64,000 bases of DNA. Source: Physcomitrium patens (lineage: Eukaryota; Streptophyta; Bryopsida; Funariales; Funariaceae). Positions 22,891-35,700 of the stretch are shown here, piece after piece. The stretch is taken from contig NC_037271.1 of assembly GCF_000002425.4 (NCBI RefSeq), positions 13,799,903 through 13,863,902 on the forward strand. Direction: 5' to 3'. The position numbers and the translations under genes were made by a program. How positions within the stretch are numbered: position 1 is the first letter of the stretch; each line of letters opens with the position of its first letter. The notes under the pieces were generated by a model. That model saw nothing but the letters and a program-made list of their open reading frames with translations. It ran no database searches and was not told the DNA's origin.

Positions 22891-23104
22891 ATGCTCAAAA
22901 AATTGTTTCAATGCTACTCCAAATTATATTGGTCATAGCTTCGCAATTACTTAATGGATTCTTTTCAATCTAGGCTTATTTGGTAGCTATAAAGGAGTAC
23001 TTTATTTGCTATATGAACCATGTGTCATTATTCACTACAATTCATCTATAATACATCATTCTTTCCATAATATGTCAACATTGAAACAATTTTTTGAATC
23101 ACTG
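22891..23104 (-). repeat. right inverted repeat of the Tc1-like transposon
   Basis: Partner of 14796-15010. The motif TCAAAAAATTGTTTCAATG occurs at 22895-22913 and, inverted, at 23079-23097, so the arm is itself bounded by an inverted repeat. The outer end is CAGTGATTC, read inward from 23104. Confidence 0.85.
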
Positions 23105-23106
23105 TA

Positions 23107-23606
23107 AGGTGTTAAGTAGTTTATTATAATTTTTCTACTCCATTAATGCATTGGGTATATTTCATGAGGGTATAAAAAATAAAATAATAAAAAAAATAAA
23201 AAAAATTTTCTTTATATATAAATACTTCTTTTCATACAAGTCCAATATAAAATCCATAGAAAAAACTTTTAATTTTAAATCTTAGGTATATAGAGTTTTA
23301 TTTTGAGAAATTTTATTTCATGATGCCATTATTTTACACATGCCAGACAAAACAATATGTGAATTAATTACAAAGCTAATACCAAGGTTTAAATTATTAT
23401 ATTTGTATTATTAAAATCTGTTTACACTATAATATAGTATGTAAACTTGTATGTATACTTACCTAAAAAGTCTTTCTTGTACTTTGTATCTTTTTTAAAT
23501 TAACTATTATTAAATTTCGTAAGAATTTATCTAGAGATAATTATTACAAACTAAAACATTTAAAATAAATTTAAAAGCATTCAGAAATCCACATAACATA
23601 TATCTA

Positions 23607-23644
<38 letters not shown>

Positions 23645-25924
23645 AAATAATAAAATGATGGTACCATAAGAACTTTAAAATTTTAATTTAAAATATTTTA
23701 AAGATTCTGTATATAAGAAAATAAAAATTAAAAAAAAAAGTAACTTCTACATTTAAATTCATCTAATTTATAAACTCATATCTTCTTAAAATAACATAAT
23801 CAAAATGTCATATTAAAAAGATATTTAAATTCATCTAATTTATAAACTCACATCTTCTTAAAATAACATAATCAAAATGTCATATTAAAAACATACAATA
23901 GAATTGAGTTGTTTATGCATGAGTATATTAATAGATAAAAAATTATTTTAGTAAGGTATTTAAATTTATACCATCCCATAAGTTTTAAATAAAACACATA
24001 GTTTAGATGCATAACTAACATCATAAAATCAGAATAAAATTTAAAATTTTCAAATTATGCTTAATTTGTTGAAACTACTAATTGTAGCAGGATTAAAAAA
24101 ATCTGCCTTCCAACTAGTGCCATGACAATTTGATTCTAGACTTTTTTCTATTATTGGCATGCATGTCAAATTGGCAATCTAAAATATTTTTTTATTTGGA
24201 CTTGTGGAGCTTTGTTACTAACAATATGTTTTGAAACTGTTAAAAAAAGATTAAACTGGTTATAGAAAAGAAAATTAAATGAAAAAACTAAAAAGGTTTA
24301 AAAATCTTATAATTCAAAGTCAATGTATTTTGATGTTTGTTTTATATTTTGTATAATTAGATTAGATGTAAATTAAAATTATAATAAATATAGATTTTTC
24401 TTTGGACTTTTGAAAAAAATATTTAAGATTAGATATATTTTCTTCTAAAAATCATAGGTATAAGAGTAATTTTTTGCTTGATTATTTAAAGATTAAATAT
24501 TGAATTGAAATACTATTTAATATTATATTTCTCAAATATTTAAATTAAATATTATAATAAGGTTAAAAATTGTATAAACAAAATTGTAACATGTGTAGTT
24601 GTTAATTTCTAAATAGCATTGTTTTAATGTATACTTACTAATACTAACTATATATATGATTAATTTCTAATTTTTAAAACTATTAAATTTTAAAAAATGA
24701 AAAATATAATCTTGATTGTTTCAATAATCATAATTTTGTGAATAATAAAAATATATTGCATTAATGTGATTATTAAAGTCTTGTTTGTAACCTCAAAATT
24801 TTTACTCAATTATTTTAATTGAGTTTCAAAATATATGAAAAGCTAATATCTTAAATTTGATAAATTTAAGAAGTTATTATTATTATTATCAATATTATAA
24901 TTATTGTATATTTGTACACTTGGTGCAAAACAAGTATAAAGAGGTCTTGATTAAAACAGTACTGGAAAATAGTGAGTTTTACGATAGTTAAATTGCATTA
25001 AAATTATATATTAAATAATAATACATAGAAAAATCCAATCATTTTATTATCTATTCAATTGTTTTGAACTAAAAACTATGGTAAAAAGTTAAATAGTAAT
25101 TTTGGTAATAATCATTTGAATTGTTATATTTTTATTTGTCATTCAATGATATATAATTAAATGCCACCTTAGTTGTAAAGTGATATATTTTTGATTTGCT
25201 ATAAATAATACTTTTCTATTTACTACTTTATCATTACATTCAATTATAGCTCTCTACAGTGATTTTGTGCTTAAAATTTTCATTTCAGTAATTTGTAAGG
25301 ATATGTTCGCAATCTTTTTTTAGCTATTTTCGGAAGTTTAGTTTGTGCACTCTCTACTTCATCATTCTTTCAATTATTTTTATCATATAGTCGCATGTTT
25401 TTAACAACATTGGACATCACACGTTGTTACAAATTTATTTTGATAAAAGATTTAAAGTTGTCTAGTCTCTGTAATTGTTGACATACATTACAAATGTAAG
25501 TATGTTATAAAATTGGTGTTATTGGTAAGTGAAAGATTCATTACCTTACAATTTCCGTGTTTTATTTGTGGTTGGAACAATCCCTTGGGTGCTAAAATTA
25601 CAGATAATGAGCATACAATAGCTCATGGAGATTGTGCCATCCTTTCAACCACGCAATTTTTTTTCATTTTCTGATGCAATACATCGATTCTGTATTTAGC
25701 GGTGTCAGGGCTCCTTGAAACTCTGAGCAGCTTACGCATCAACATACTGAAACACAACACTACAAGTTCTATCTCACACACACACATGCCACACCGATCT
25801 AGGACCTCTTAACTATGCAACACACTGTACAACACACTGTACAATAGCAACCTGGTTTCCACATCACTTCTTTCAAAACTACTAGATTCAATCTTCTGCG
25901 AACAGAACACGCCGGAGATCAGCT
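23107..25924. other. AT-rich intergenic DNA
   Basis: No protein-coding signal recognised. It has (TA)n at 23609-23639 and a 72-bp tandem duplication at 23751-23891. From about 25600 the composition rises toward that of the gene island, and the last 300 bp probably include the 3' UTR of the SURNod19 gene. Confidence 0.6.
23751..23891. repeat. 72-bp tandem duplication
   Basis: Two copies in direct tandem, starting at 23751 and 23823 with ATTTAAATTC and containing TTCTTAAAATAACATAATC. I see one substitution (CTCATATC against CTCACATC), so the duplication is young compared with the decayed DNA around it. Confidence 0.9.
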
Positions 25925-27810
25925 CTAGATCCTCAAGTTTGTAATGCTGCGGATTGCAGCAGGATTGCCAAGTTGGGTCTCCGCGACTTTCATGAACGCA
26001 ACACCCATCACTCCGGTGTGAGGACCATCCACCTTTGAGTACCTCACTTGGAACCGGAGCTTCTCACCCTTGGCTATCTTCCCGAACTCTCCGGCCATGA
26101 GAGCAGGATTGCAGTGCTGGATTGAGACGACGTAACCGCTTTCATTACCTGCTGTGTTTCCTTCACCGTAGACGGGGTCGGAGCGACAGATCAGGCGGCC
26201 GTCTTCACCCCACAGCGTTGAGCCCAGACTGTAGGTGTGCAAGTGCGCGACCACGTAGACCACGTCGCCCCCATGCTCAGCTTCGATGATTGACTCGCGA
26301 ACATCCACACATTCTGGCTTGAGGAAATCCTCGGCATTGCAATGACCTTCGATGGTGTATTCTATTGTGTTTGCATCGTCTCCAAGGACATCCAAACCGA
26401 CATGCTGAAGTGGGACAACACACTCGTCGAGTGCTGTATATGTCCAAGTGTACTGGACCCACAAACAAAGAAACACAGATGTTTGAGACAATTTGAGAAA
26501 CTTTGCATTAAGGCCTAACTTCAGCCGGGCTATAGGGAGAATGAGCAGTGCACATGTTTCAACGCCAGCTGAAACTGGCTCAGAAACAAATCCCAGAACT
26601 GGAAGAAAAAATCTTGAATGAAGTACGTGTTAAAAGTATCTCCTCTCAGAATGGCGTGAGTGTACAAAGAAGAACATATATAAAGATAGAAAATCGAAGG
26701 GTTCCTTATACTTCTCGGTTACCTTCAAATGCACCGTCCGTTCCATCAATGCATCATCACCATTAAAGTCGTCCCTGAGCAAGCACCTAGCTCCATCGGG
26801 GCAGCATTTCATTCCCCCTAAGTAACCATCTGGCAAATTGGCGTCGTAACCGGTGAAAGAATTACACCTGCACCAAACGTCATTGAATAAAAATCACAGG
26901 AAATTCTCGATTTATCATTGGTAAATTCACTACCAAATCCATGGAATTCCTACAAAAATCTTCGTACCAGACTCAATGCCGTACTTCATAAAGATCCTAT
27001 ATTAGCAAAAAAAAAAGTCATTACTCTTAGTGGAACAACGACCGCCAGATTTCACGTATACAGTAACCAACGCATACCCTCCGTTGCAACAAAGAAACCT
27101 ATATAGCGTTTTCGGAACAAAAGTTATACCATGTATTAGAAACAAGAACTTCGAGCAAGAAATGAGAAAGCTCTTGCCAGAGTCTTACAATCGGAAACAG
27201 GTTAGAGCTACACAATGAGGAAGGGGAATTAGACTCACTGGCACTCGTAGCACCCTGTCTTGTGTACTGCACCACGTATGTCGACCCCGTGCACGTTCAA
27301 CACCCATTGGGTGCTGATGCCATCGCCACCGCATTCTAGCCCGTATGGAGCAGGCATGGCGAAGTTGAGATGACGGCTTTCACCTCCCATCGCCCATGCT
27401 TGCTTCAACTCTCGCCCCACCCCATCCCAAGGTTTTCTGTGGTACACGTGAGGTGGACTCCTCTTCACCTCCTCTAGCAACTCGTTCCCAACAAGCTTCG
27501 CAGCGCCCGCAGGAATTGCATATTCTAACATACTCCAGTGGTGGAGGTACATGTCCGATTGCAGGACCGGCTCTCCATTCTCCCACACGAGCTCCGCATT
27601 GAAATCCACAGTAGCGAAATATTCTGCTGGTGCATCAACGTTGAAGTACTTGATCTTCACATCGCCGGGACGGAACTTCATGCCAGGGGAGAGAAATGTG
27701 GCCGTATGCTCCACTCTCTTAGAATTACAACTTTTTCCCGCAAGAGCTGGCACAGCCAGCAGCACCATCAGCATCAAAATCGAGCAGCAAGCTCTCCCTG
27801 AAGACCCCAT
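25925..27810 (-). CDS. SURNod19-family secreted protein, 3 exons
   Basis: Exons on the minus strand: 27810-27239, 26867-26723 and 26452-25925. Both introns are GT-AG (371 and 270 bp), phases agree, and the 1245 nt encode 414 residues plus stop. A signal peptide is clear (hydrophobic LMLMVLLAVPALAG after a short N-terminus), so the product is probably secreted. Family hallmarks in order: KYFNVDAPAEYFATVDF, QSDMYLHHWSMLEY, QWVLNVHGVDIRG, CYECQCN, a GYLGGMKCCPDGARC box and, in the last exon, VVYVVAHLHTYSLGSTL and SIQHCNP. These belong to the stress up-regulated Nod19 family first noted in legume nodules. The molecular role is unknown; the Cys and His content suggests a disulfide-rich, perhaps metal-binding, extracellular protein. 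It has no lesions and is likely functional. Confidence 0.9.
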
Positions 27811-27883
27811 CTCGCACCTCTAACAACTCCTCTGGTCACAATAGATCAAAGAGGTTGTTGATAATTGTGCTGTGGCCACGGAA

Positions 27884-27890
27884 CTATATA
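27884..27890 (-). promoter_or_regulatory. candidate TATA box of the SURNod19 gene
   Basis: TATATAG on the minus strand, 74 bp upstream of the ATG at 27810, in otherwise mixed-composition DNA. Position and motif fit a plant core promoter. Confidence 0.5.
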
Positions 27891-29169
27891 CGCTTGGCAA
27901 TGTGCTTTAGTATGGTCTTCTGTGGAAAGTACAACTAGCTTTATTCAAAAGGACAAGTAAAAGTGCGTATTCTATAGTGAAATAATCAGTTCTGAGGAGG
28001 CTCATTTCGCGAGGTTCTCATGCATCTCACAGATTTCAGAGGTGCAATGCAAAAGCGACTAAGCGTGGCAATGACGACAGTGGAATTGCGAGATTTCAGA
28101 ACCCGACCTTGCGGGGCGCTTTGTCGTTTCAGTCCACGAGATCCTTGAAAATGGACAAGTATACTTCAGAGGATAAGACTAATGACTTTTCGTGACTGTC
28201 TACATGCTCTAAATAAATGCACTGCAACAATAGTGCTGAAGCGTAACTTGCGTGGGTTGCAAAATGTGCAGCGTGGAACAGATTCTTTATGACGTCGTCA
28301 GCTCATGGGTCCAAATAACGACCCCTCTATTGCTTCGGGAATGTCTCTCCCTTTTCACAAATCTTTCAAATCCGCTCTCAAGGCACCATACTCATAGTTC
28401 TGGAGTTCATGTACTTCACAGCAGTAAAATGCCACCTCAGTTTACAAAAAAAAACAAACTTAAGGTTGACCTTCTAGTTTTTACAGCAAGTGTTTTTATA
28501 TATATTCTTATTCCAATCAACCTACAAAGCTACATTCAATAACCACATTCTTTCCAAGAGCATATATCCATGTATGTTGTGCCAACATTGGGACTATTTG
28601 TGAAAAACAAAGCGATTATATTTCCCTCGCATGTGGCTCTTCACAAGTAACATACACAAAAGTATCTGCCTAACAACGTGCATTTTTTCCAAGAATCATC
28701 TCATTCAGAACAATTGCTTGACCATCAGTTTGAAAAAATTGTAAGCTTGAGGATAACATATCGTTACAGAATCATTCTATTCCCGCTGGACTGATCAATG
28801 AGAACGACAATGAATATTCACTTCGATTAAGACAATTAAAAAGTCACCAAAAAAAATGCCCAAGTTCCAATGCAAAGAGGATCACATTCTGTAAGAATTT
28901 AAATTGATTAACTCCATAAGGTTAAAAATTGAGGACATTTGTCCAGGAGTGGGTAGTTTGGAGGTAGGATACAAATGACATGGTGGTCCTGGTAGCCTGT
29001 TTTCTAAGGCTTAATAAACCACACTTGAGCGTGGCAAACCCAGCACCCAAGAAAAATCTATTTGACAGCTAGAAGCAGTGACAAGTATGGGACTCTCTAA
29101 ATGTGCGTTCTAAGCTAACGCTACTCAAGATTTGACTAATGCTAATGCATGTATCTTTGAGTGGCAATT
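27891..29169. other. intergenic DNA between the SURNod19 gene and the PDI pseudogene
   Basis: The left part is promoter and upstream DNA of the SURNod19 gene. The right part is 3' flank of the PDI pseudogene. No gene, repeat or transposon was recognised. Confidence 0.5.
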
Positions 29170-32043
29170 CTAAAGTTCATCCTTGATGTCCTCAAGATCT
29201 TCAGCGGGAGTTGCTTCGTGCTCGTTAGCCTCTTCCTTCCCCTCTTCCTCACCTTCTTCATCAGATTCACCTTCGTCTTCTCCACCTTCATCATCGCCGT
29301 CTTCACCTTCAGATTCTTCGTCGACTTCCTCAGAGTAGTCGTCAGATTCGGGCTCGGGCTCGAGGACATCGGCGCTTCAAATGGATGTGTAGCATGTTGC
29401 TTCATGAACTTGATGAAGCTCGCTGCTGTCCTCTCCGTGTCAAGTGAAATCTGAAATTGCAATAGCTTCATTTTAGTCACAGACACAAGTCACTGGCATA
29501 TGTCAATAAGTTCATGGATGTATACAGGGACATTCATGAACTTAGAGAAGTTATTTGAGGAGAAAGACTTACTGGCTCAGCGCTCTTGTCTCCTGCTAGG
29601 AAGAATAAAATGGTAGGATATCCCTCAATCTGTAAACAAAATTCCAAAATGCGATATATATATTAGGGCAAAACGATCCTCACAAAAATGCTCCCCCAAT
29701 TATGTAAAAGAGGTTACTGACTAGAAATCGAATGAGTGGTTCGGACTACCTTGAGGCGCTCGTGCTCATTCTTGGTGCCATGCATCTTCGCAATCACAAT
29801 GGAGCTGATGTTCTTCAAAGCTTCTCCCAGCTTGTTGTACTCGGTCTCCAGAGATTGCCAGTGACCGAACCATGGGGCGTAGACCTGTGAAGGTGGAGAA
29901 GTGAAACGTAGGAAGTAGGCCCATCTCTGAATCAAGTGTGCTCTTCAGTATCAAGAAAAAGAAAAAGAAATTACTGGCAATATGTACTTTCACGATTATT
30001 TGAACTTATTCGCGATGATATCAACGCGAGCCAAGGCTCTAAAAGAGGTTTTATGTTGAACTAGTACCTCAAGAAGGACATCCTTGGATTCATCTAGAAC
30101 AATCTATTCAAAAGTTGAAGTTACAACAATTTTCACAGGTCCATTGTTCTGCATACACGCTTCCACCAATCATTAGCTTCGCTCTAAGCAAACTACACAA
30201 AAGTCATGTTAAAATGGAGCACTCACATGATACGGAACCAGGAAATCGACAATAAGGTTAAAAAACCCTTCAAAATATGTGGATTACCTCCTCCGGTGCG
30301 CTTTCCGACTTGCGTACCGGGGTGAGTTCCTCAGCCACAAACTTCTCTGAGAATTGCTGCAACGAAACATGCAATAATAGCGTCTGATGTCTCACGTGTG
30401 AACGGAACGACGAGGGGGAGCTTGTTCTTTGATACAAAGTCGCTAAGGGCCTTCCTCTTGAAAGATCCATCTGTGCACAAATCAGTTAACCATGTTTAGA
30501 TTATATTCGGGTTAAATCATTTACCCTCGACCAGCTAATCATTGGTGCAGAGGCGAAGCATATGCAATCCTCAGAATGTGACTTCTTGTACCGAAAATTA
30601 CAACATTCTCAACTTGCTGCTTCAGTAACACAAGAGCAGGAGCCTCTATGTCAAGACCAAAATTCTTGGGAATTTTTTCATTAGAAGTTATATAGAAATT
30701 GACTCCATCCTGCAACCTCGCTGCTGCAAGGAACTCCTCAGCGTCGGCACCCTCTAACAGCGATGGGGGTCTTGCTCTTCAACAATTCATCAGCTTCAGC
30801 TACTGACTTGATAATGCTGGCTGCAGGTCCCGTCTTTTTCTTTAATCATGTGATTATCTCGTCGCTGCAATCAGTAACTGGAGGTGAATAAAAGCTCCTC
30901 TAAACTAACTTCTCTGACTCCAAACGTAACCAGGGTTGATAGCGGCTCGTGTTTGAATCTAACACTATCATTGACAATCACTTTTGGATGAAGAAAGACC
31001 AGGAAATGACGCTACGTACATAAAATGGCATGTATCTTGCTAAAGTCCTACCACAGTCAAAGTATTACTCGCATTACGCGAATAAATAACCTACGTCAAC
31101 AAAAAACAAAGATTCCACGCGTCCAGGAAATACATAAACGAGTAGACAAAGCCTTTATCTTCTCGGGAACTGTAGTAAGAAAATACCATTCGTAGTACCT
31201 TAAGAATCTGATATCATACCTTAATTGTTCCGTTCTAATACACTGGTAAGAGAAATATCCAGGATGAACACTCAATAGACTTTCTGAGCTGCGTATATCT
31301 AGAAGATATGAAAACGGATAGCTCTTAGTTAAAGAGAGTGTGACCTAGCATTGAGATTCAAGCGGGAGTATCAACAATTGTATCAATCCGATGCAATTCA
31401 CAAGAATATAGTTACTCATGAGCACTATGAGAAGACTTCTGGCAAACTCAGGAAGATAAAGTTACCCGGCAAAGAACTCAAGCGACCTTCGAGAGAACCA
31501 ACTAGCGCAACCATTACGAAAATGGAAAAAAACGCCGAAAGCTGCCAACTTTCAAGCAACACATGATCGATCCAGCTGTGCATAATCTGACCTGCTCCGT
31601 CCTCCGATATAGGGCTTCTTCTCCCCGTCGACGAAGAGGACCAATGTAGGGTATCCATCAACGCCATACTCCTCAGCTAGTTCGCTGTGCACAGTAGCGT
31701 CAACCTTAGCGAGCTTCACTCCAGAATCCTTCAGCGCCGTGGCGGCTTTAGCATACTGGGGCGCCAAAGATTGACAATGCCCACAGCAGGGAGCGTAAAA
31801 CTCTGCCAACACGAGCTGGTTGCCCTTCACAAAATCGGCAAAACTTGTCGAACCCAACACAACCACATCCTTCTCATCTACGAACTCCTCAGCGTCCTCC
31901 TCCCCATCGCTCGAGTCCTCATCAGGGGCGATCCCCTGCTGTTCCTCGTCGACCAACGACACCGCTATCGACCGTCCCACAAAACCCACGAGCAACAGAG
32001 TGCCCAACAGCGCGAGCAACGCAATGCGGCTCAATCTCGCCAT
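29170..32043 (-). pseudogene. protein disulfide isomerase (PDIL1-3/1-4-like), decayed
   Basis: Exons still visible on the minus strand: 32043-31592, 30864-30592, 30470-30288, 30148-30068, 29884-29750, 29629-29573 and 29450-29170, most with good GT-AG borders. Exon 1 is intact: signal peptide ([20 protein letters not shown]), acidic stretch and thioredoxin domain a with APCCGHC, where the usual Trp before CGHC is Cys. Lesions then follow. TGA replaces Trp (30846-30848). A frameshift and small deletion lie near 30754. Most of domain b' is missing in the exon at 30288-30470. TAG replaces Glu (30104-30106). Domain a' reads APWFGHWQ, with both catalytic cysteines changed (29867-29869, 29858-29860). 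A frameshift near 29370 puts the acidic tail and its final KDEL out of frame. An intact gene of this kind forms and reshuffles disulfides in the ER lumen. This copy could at most make a truncated domain-a protein. Confidence 0.88.
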
Positions 32044-32560
32044 TCCGCCACGCCCAAACGCATACTCCCCGCAAACGACCAGATTCAGTCGCTCCGCAAA
32101 GCAGGAATACGAGCTATCATCTCTAATTTTTCGCAACGCCGCAAATGGGTCGCAGTGGGCTTCTGCGCAGACGAAGGTAGCGCTGCAGATTTTGCAACAT
32201 TGATTGGAAATTGCTCAAGTGCGAGCTTTTGTTGGAAAATTCTATCCCTGATTTCGGTACCTCCGAACTCCGAGTTGTGCCCCGACGAAGGACAATCTGC
32301 AAGCCACAACGACGTAAGTCTGGGCCCACGGCTAGGGCCACGCAGGCTCGGAATAGCTCACGCGATCGGCACGGGGGTCGCCTAACCGTTACTAATTTTG
32401 GGTTTGGTTCCAAACCTAGTGGACCGAACCTGGCCGATGTTGGATGGTGTAAATAAATCATTGTCCTCACATCTGGCGTTGTTGTCTGAGCCCATGCGAA
32501 GAATGGATGATGATAGAATGGATGATAGATGAACAAATTCTTATCTGTGTAGATGAATGA
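32044..32560. other. 5' flank of the PDI pseudogene
   Basis: GC-rich for this window and without repeats. Long open frames here on either strand continue from exon 1 of the pseudogene or its opposite strand and match no known protein. This is the likely old promoter and 5' UTR. Confidence 0.45.
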
Positions 32561-33077
32561 ATTCTTGTTCCTTTCTTTTGTATCTTAAAAAGCTGCCTTA
32601 AATTGAATATGAATATACATGACATTTTTTTCTATTGCAAAAAGTTGATTACTTCAGTGGGGTTAGTGATATTTATCACATCAATATTTATGTAACCAAT
32701 GTTCATAAATGTTGCATTAATATCTGAACATTTTTTTAATCCTAAATTATTTCGAATATTTAACCATTGAACCTCATCTACAAAGAAAAAGAAAAAAAAT
32801 CTGTGTAAGAGTATCTAAATCTTGTCGGTACATGTGTTAATATATATGTAGTGTATCATTTTTATTTTAGCTAGATTACTACTAAAAACCATTTCTAAAA
32901 AAAACATTAATCGTCCTAATAATATTTTACATTTTTTAAAAAAAATAATACATGATATATTTTCTATGTAAAGGTCTTTCAATTTTTTAAATTTTTCTTA
33001 TAGCATATCTTTTTAGTATCGAATATATTGATAGATAGATAAATAGATATTCATTTTTTCCCTTCTTTTCTTCATAT

Positions 33078-33120
<43 letters not shown>

Positions 33121-33250
33121 TATATTTATTTATTTATTTTTATTAAAAAAATAAAAATATTATTTTTACAATGAGATGAGTAATCTTACAGTTGAAGACA
33201 TTATACTTAAGCTACTCGGTTTTAATCTAATATTCTTAAAAATAATGCTA

Positions 33251-33287
<37 letters not shown>

Positions 33288-35240
33288 ATTTTTTTCTCTA
33301 TTTAATATTTAGATGCTACTTTCTATTTATATTTTCAATCCAACATTAAAAAAATTTAAAATTTAAATAATTGAATATGTAACCCTCAATAAAAAAAATA
33401 AAAATAAAAAACTATTGTTTCTGATTTAAATAGTTTCTAGTGGTGGTTAAGTTGTATGCATCAAATATCTAATTAACATCAATTCTAACCAACTTTTTAG
33501 ACTAAAAAATTAATATTATTTGATTACCTACCAATTATATTTTAAAATAAATTATTCTAATGTTTTTAAATATATATATAGGCATTTATATTTACAATGA
33601 TTTAGAAGTAATTGATAAAATATCAAGGATATAGGCCAACATATAAGAATATTTTTGAAGAAAGTTTAAAGTTTTATTTGATTCTACTAAAATAAATACA
33701 AAGATTAAGTAAAACGACATAGAGCATGTATGAAATTGCAACAAAATCTACAACTTTGTGGAATAAAAATAACACTTTAGAACATATACTCAAAGTTGGC
33801 TTAATTACAAGAATAAAAATATTAAAGATAAAAATATAGTTAAAAACTATTTCAAATAAAAAATATATTATTTTTAAAATTATTAAAAAAATAAATATTT
33901 TATATACATATTCTTAAATATAAGATAATATTTAAAGAAATTTTATTAACCAAGCAAATTGTAAATCAATTGTAAAAATTATTCTTTTCTTTGTATATTT
34001 CAAATCAACATACAAATAAATCAAATTTAGAAATAAATTATTTGTTATGCAAGGAATTTGTATAAAGTTATAAAAATATAAAACTTAAAAAAAGAATCCT
34101 GCAAAATTAAGATTATATTGCTTATAAAAACAAAGAAATTACTATAGAAAAAGAGATTAAGGCTTCATAAAATAAGATTTATATTTTTTTATTTTTATAT
34201 TTTTTATTTGAAAAAAATGCTTCTTGATAGTTTGATTGTATGAGAAGAAAGCTAAAGTATACTAGTTTATAAAGCAATAATATGAAAGAAGATAAAAAAA
34301 TTAAAAATTAAAAAATTAAAACTTAAAAAATTAAAAATTGAAGTATAATAAGGTCTTCTTAGAATATTGACTTAAAAATTTTTAGAGCTTGATTCATAGG
34401 TTTTAAGGCATCAATAAGATGATTGATATTTTCAATAATCAATAAAAATCTATGAATCTAAGAATCTATAAATTTTTAATTTTTTAATTTTTGATTCATA
34501 GGCTGTTAGATTCATCTATTAATTTATATATTTATAGATTTATAGATCTATAATTTTTTAGAATTTATAAATCTATAAATAAAAAAATCTATAAATTTAA
34601 GAATTCTTAGAATTATTCAAATATAAAAAGATTGATATATTGCAAAGGAAGTGAATAATAATATTAGTGAAAAAAAATTATGTGAAAGGATTAATTCAAA
34701 GAATTTGTAAAATTAATGTAAATTTTAAAAATTTTATGATATTTTCTTAATTAATAAAGACTTTTAATTTGGATTTTATTATTTCTATTTTTTTATAATT
34801 TATTTTATCTATAGCTATTATTTTGGTGTTATTTAAAGAGATTCTTCTTTAAAACACCATTATAACAAAGAAATTTTTAAAGGTTTTATTTTATCAAGTA
34901 TTGATTTAAAAAACCAAATTTAAAAATTAAAAGTTAAAAATATCTTATAAATATAATAAAAATTTTTAAAGTTATTTGAAAAAAACTTCAATAAGTAATT
35001 TTTCAACCTACTAATTGCCTACTTAAACTTGTAAAGTCAAATCTTTGTTTACAAAGCTTCAAAGAAGCTACTTATTTATTATTACTTATTACATTTAAGT
35101 CTATTTATTTTAAATAAACAAACTAGTAAATGTGAATGTCCATGATTCACCATCATAATGAGCCAAAAAAAATATATTACAAAGGTGCCAAAATAATTTA
35201 ACATATCAATTAGAGTTTTTTTTTGAAGCAATATAAAAGT
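32561..35240. other. AT-rich intergenic DNA
   Basis: Very AT-rich, with (TA)n tracts at 33080-33117 and 33254-33284 and runs of short inverted AAATCTATAA-type words at about 34440-34620. A small hairpin with GGTGTT and AACACC arms lies at about 34820-34853. No coding sequence was recognised. Confidence 0.55.
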
Positions 35241-35700
35241 TAATAAAGTTTATTGATGAAAAGTTTGCACACGTTAAAACCAAGATGCAAAGAATCATAT
35301 ATAAGAAAGTAATAGGCTTACTTATGTACGCAATGATGGCTATAAGGATGGATCTTGTATTTTTTGTGAGTGTTGTAAGCAACGTTATGTTTAAGACTCA
35401 ACCTTTGCATCAAATAATAATTATAAAGATAATAGTTAAACAACACCATATACATCAAATTGCACCTTGATTATAAGAATATTAATTTATAATAAATTTT
35501 TAACATTGATTGGGCTACAGATATAAATAATAGAAGTTTTACAATAGAATATGTGTTCTTTATTGAAATTAAAATCCTTTTACTAAGTTACAAGAAATAA
35601 TCAACTATTCCAAGATTAATTGTAAAAGTTGAATATATAATAATAAGCCATTGTTCAATAAGAGTAATTCGGATAAGAAAATTTTGGAAGATATTGAATT
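35241..35700 (+). pseudogene. Ty1/copia pol fragment (RT end and RNase H)
   Basis: Open pieces read DEKFAHVKTKMQRIIYKK and LLMYAMMAIRMDLVFFVSVV, then, after a gap, DWATDINNRSFTIEYVFF and an EVEYIIISHCSI-like stretch. They are the RT-to-RNase H junction and early RNase H of a copia polyprotein. The fragment lies outside the 5' LTR of the copia element at 36842-57863 and must come from another copy. Stops and AT decay are extensive. Confidence 0.75.

Larger units (their letters stand above)
14796..23104 (-). mobile_element. Tc1/mariner-type DNA transposon, split by a chromovirus
   Basis: Both ends carry a long inverted repeat flanked by TA (14794-14795 and 23105-23106), the Tc1/mariner target. 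The right end reads CAGTGATTC inward, the classical Tc1 end; the left end is a decayed version. A full-length but decayed Tc1 transposase lies on the minus strand. The LTR element at 15293-21685 interrupts it after the motif with the second catalytic Asp. Without that insertion the transposon is about 1.9 kb, a normal Tc1 size with long repeats. It cannot move by itself because the transposase has several stops. Confidence 0.85.

Noticed and set aside
31687..32456. Long open frames (up to 232 codons) on the strand opposite PDI exon 1 and its flank
   Set aside because: They mirror the GC-rich coding strand of PDI exon 1, match no family and have no independent support.
35285..35470. 61-codon frame as a stand-alone small gene
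   Set aside because: Its sequence is a piece of copia RT-RNase H.
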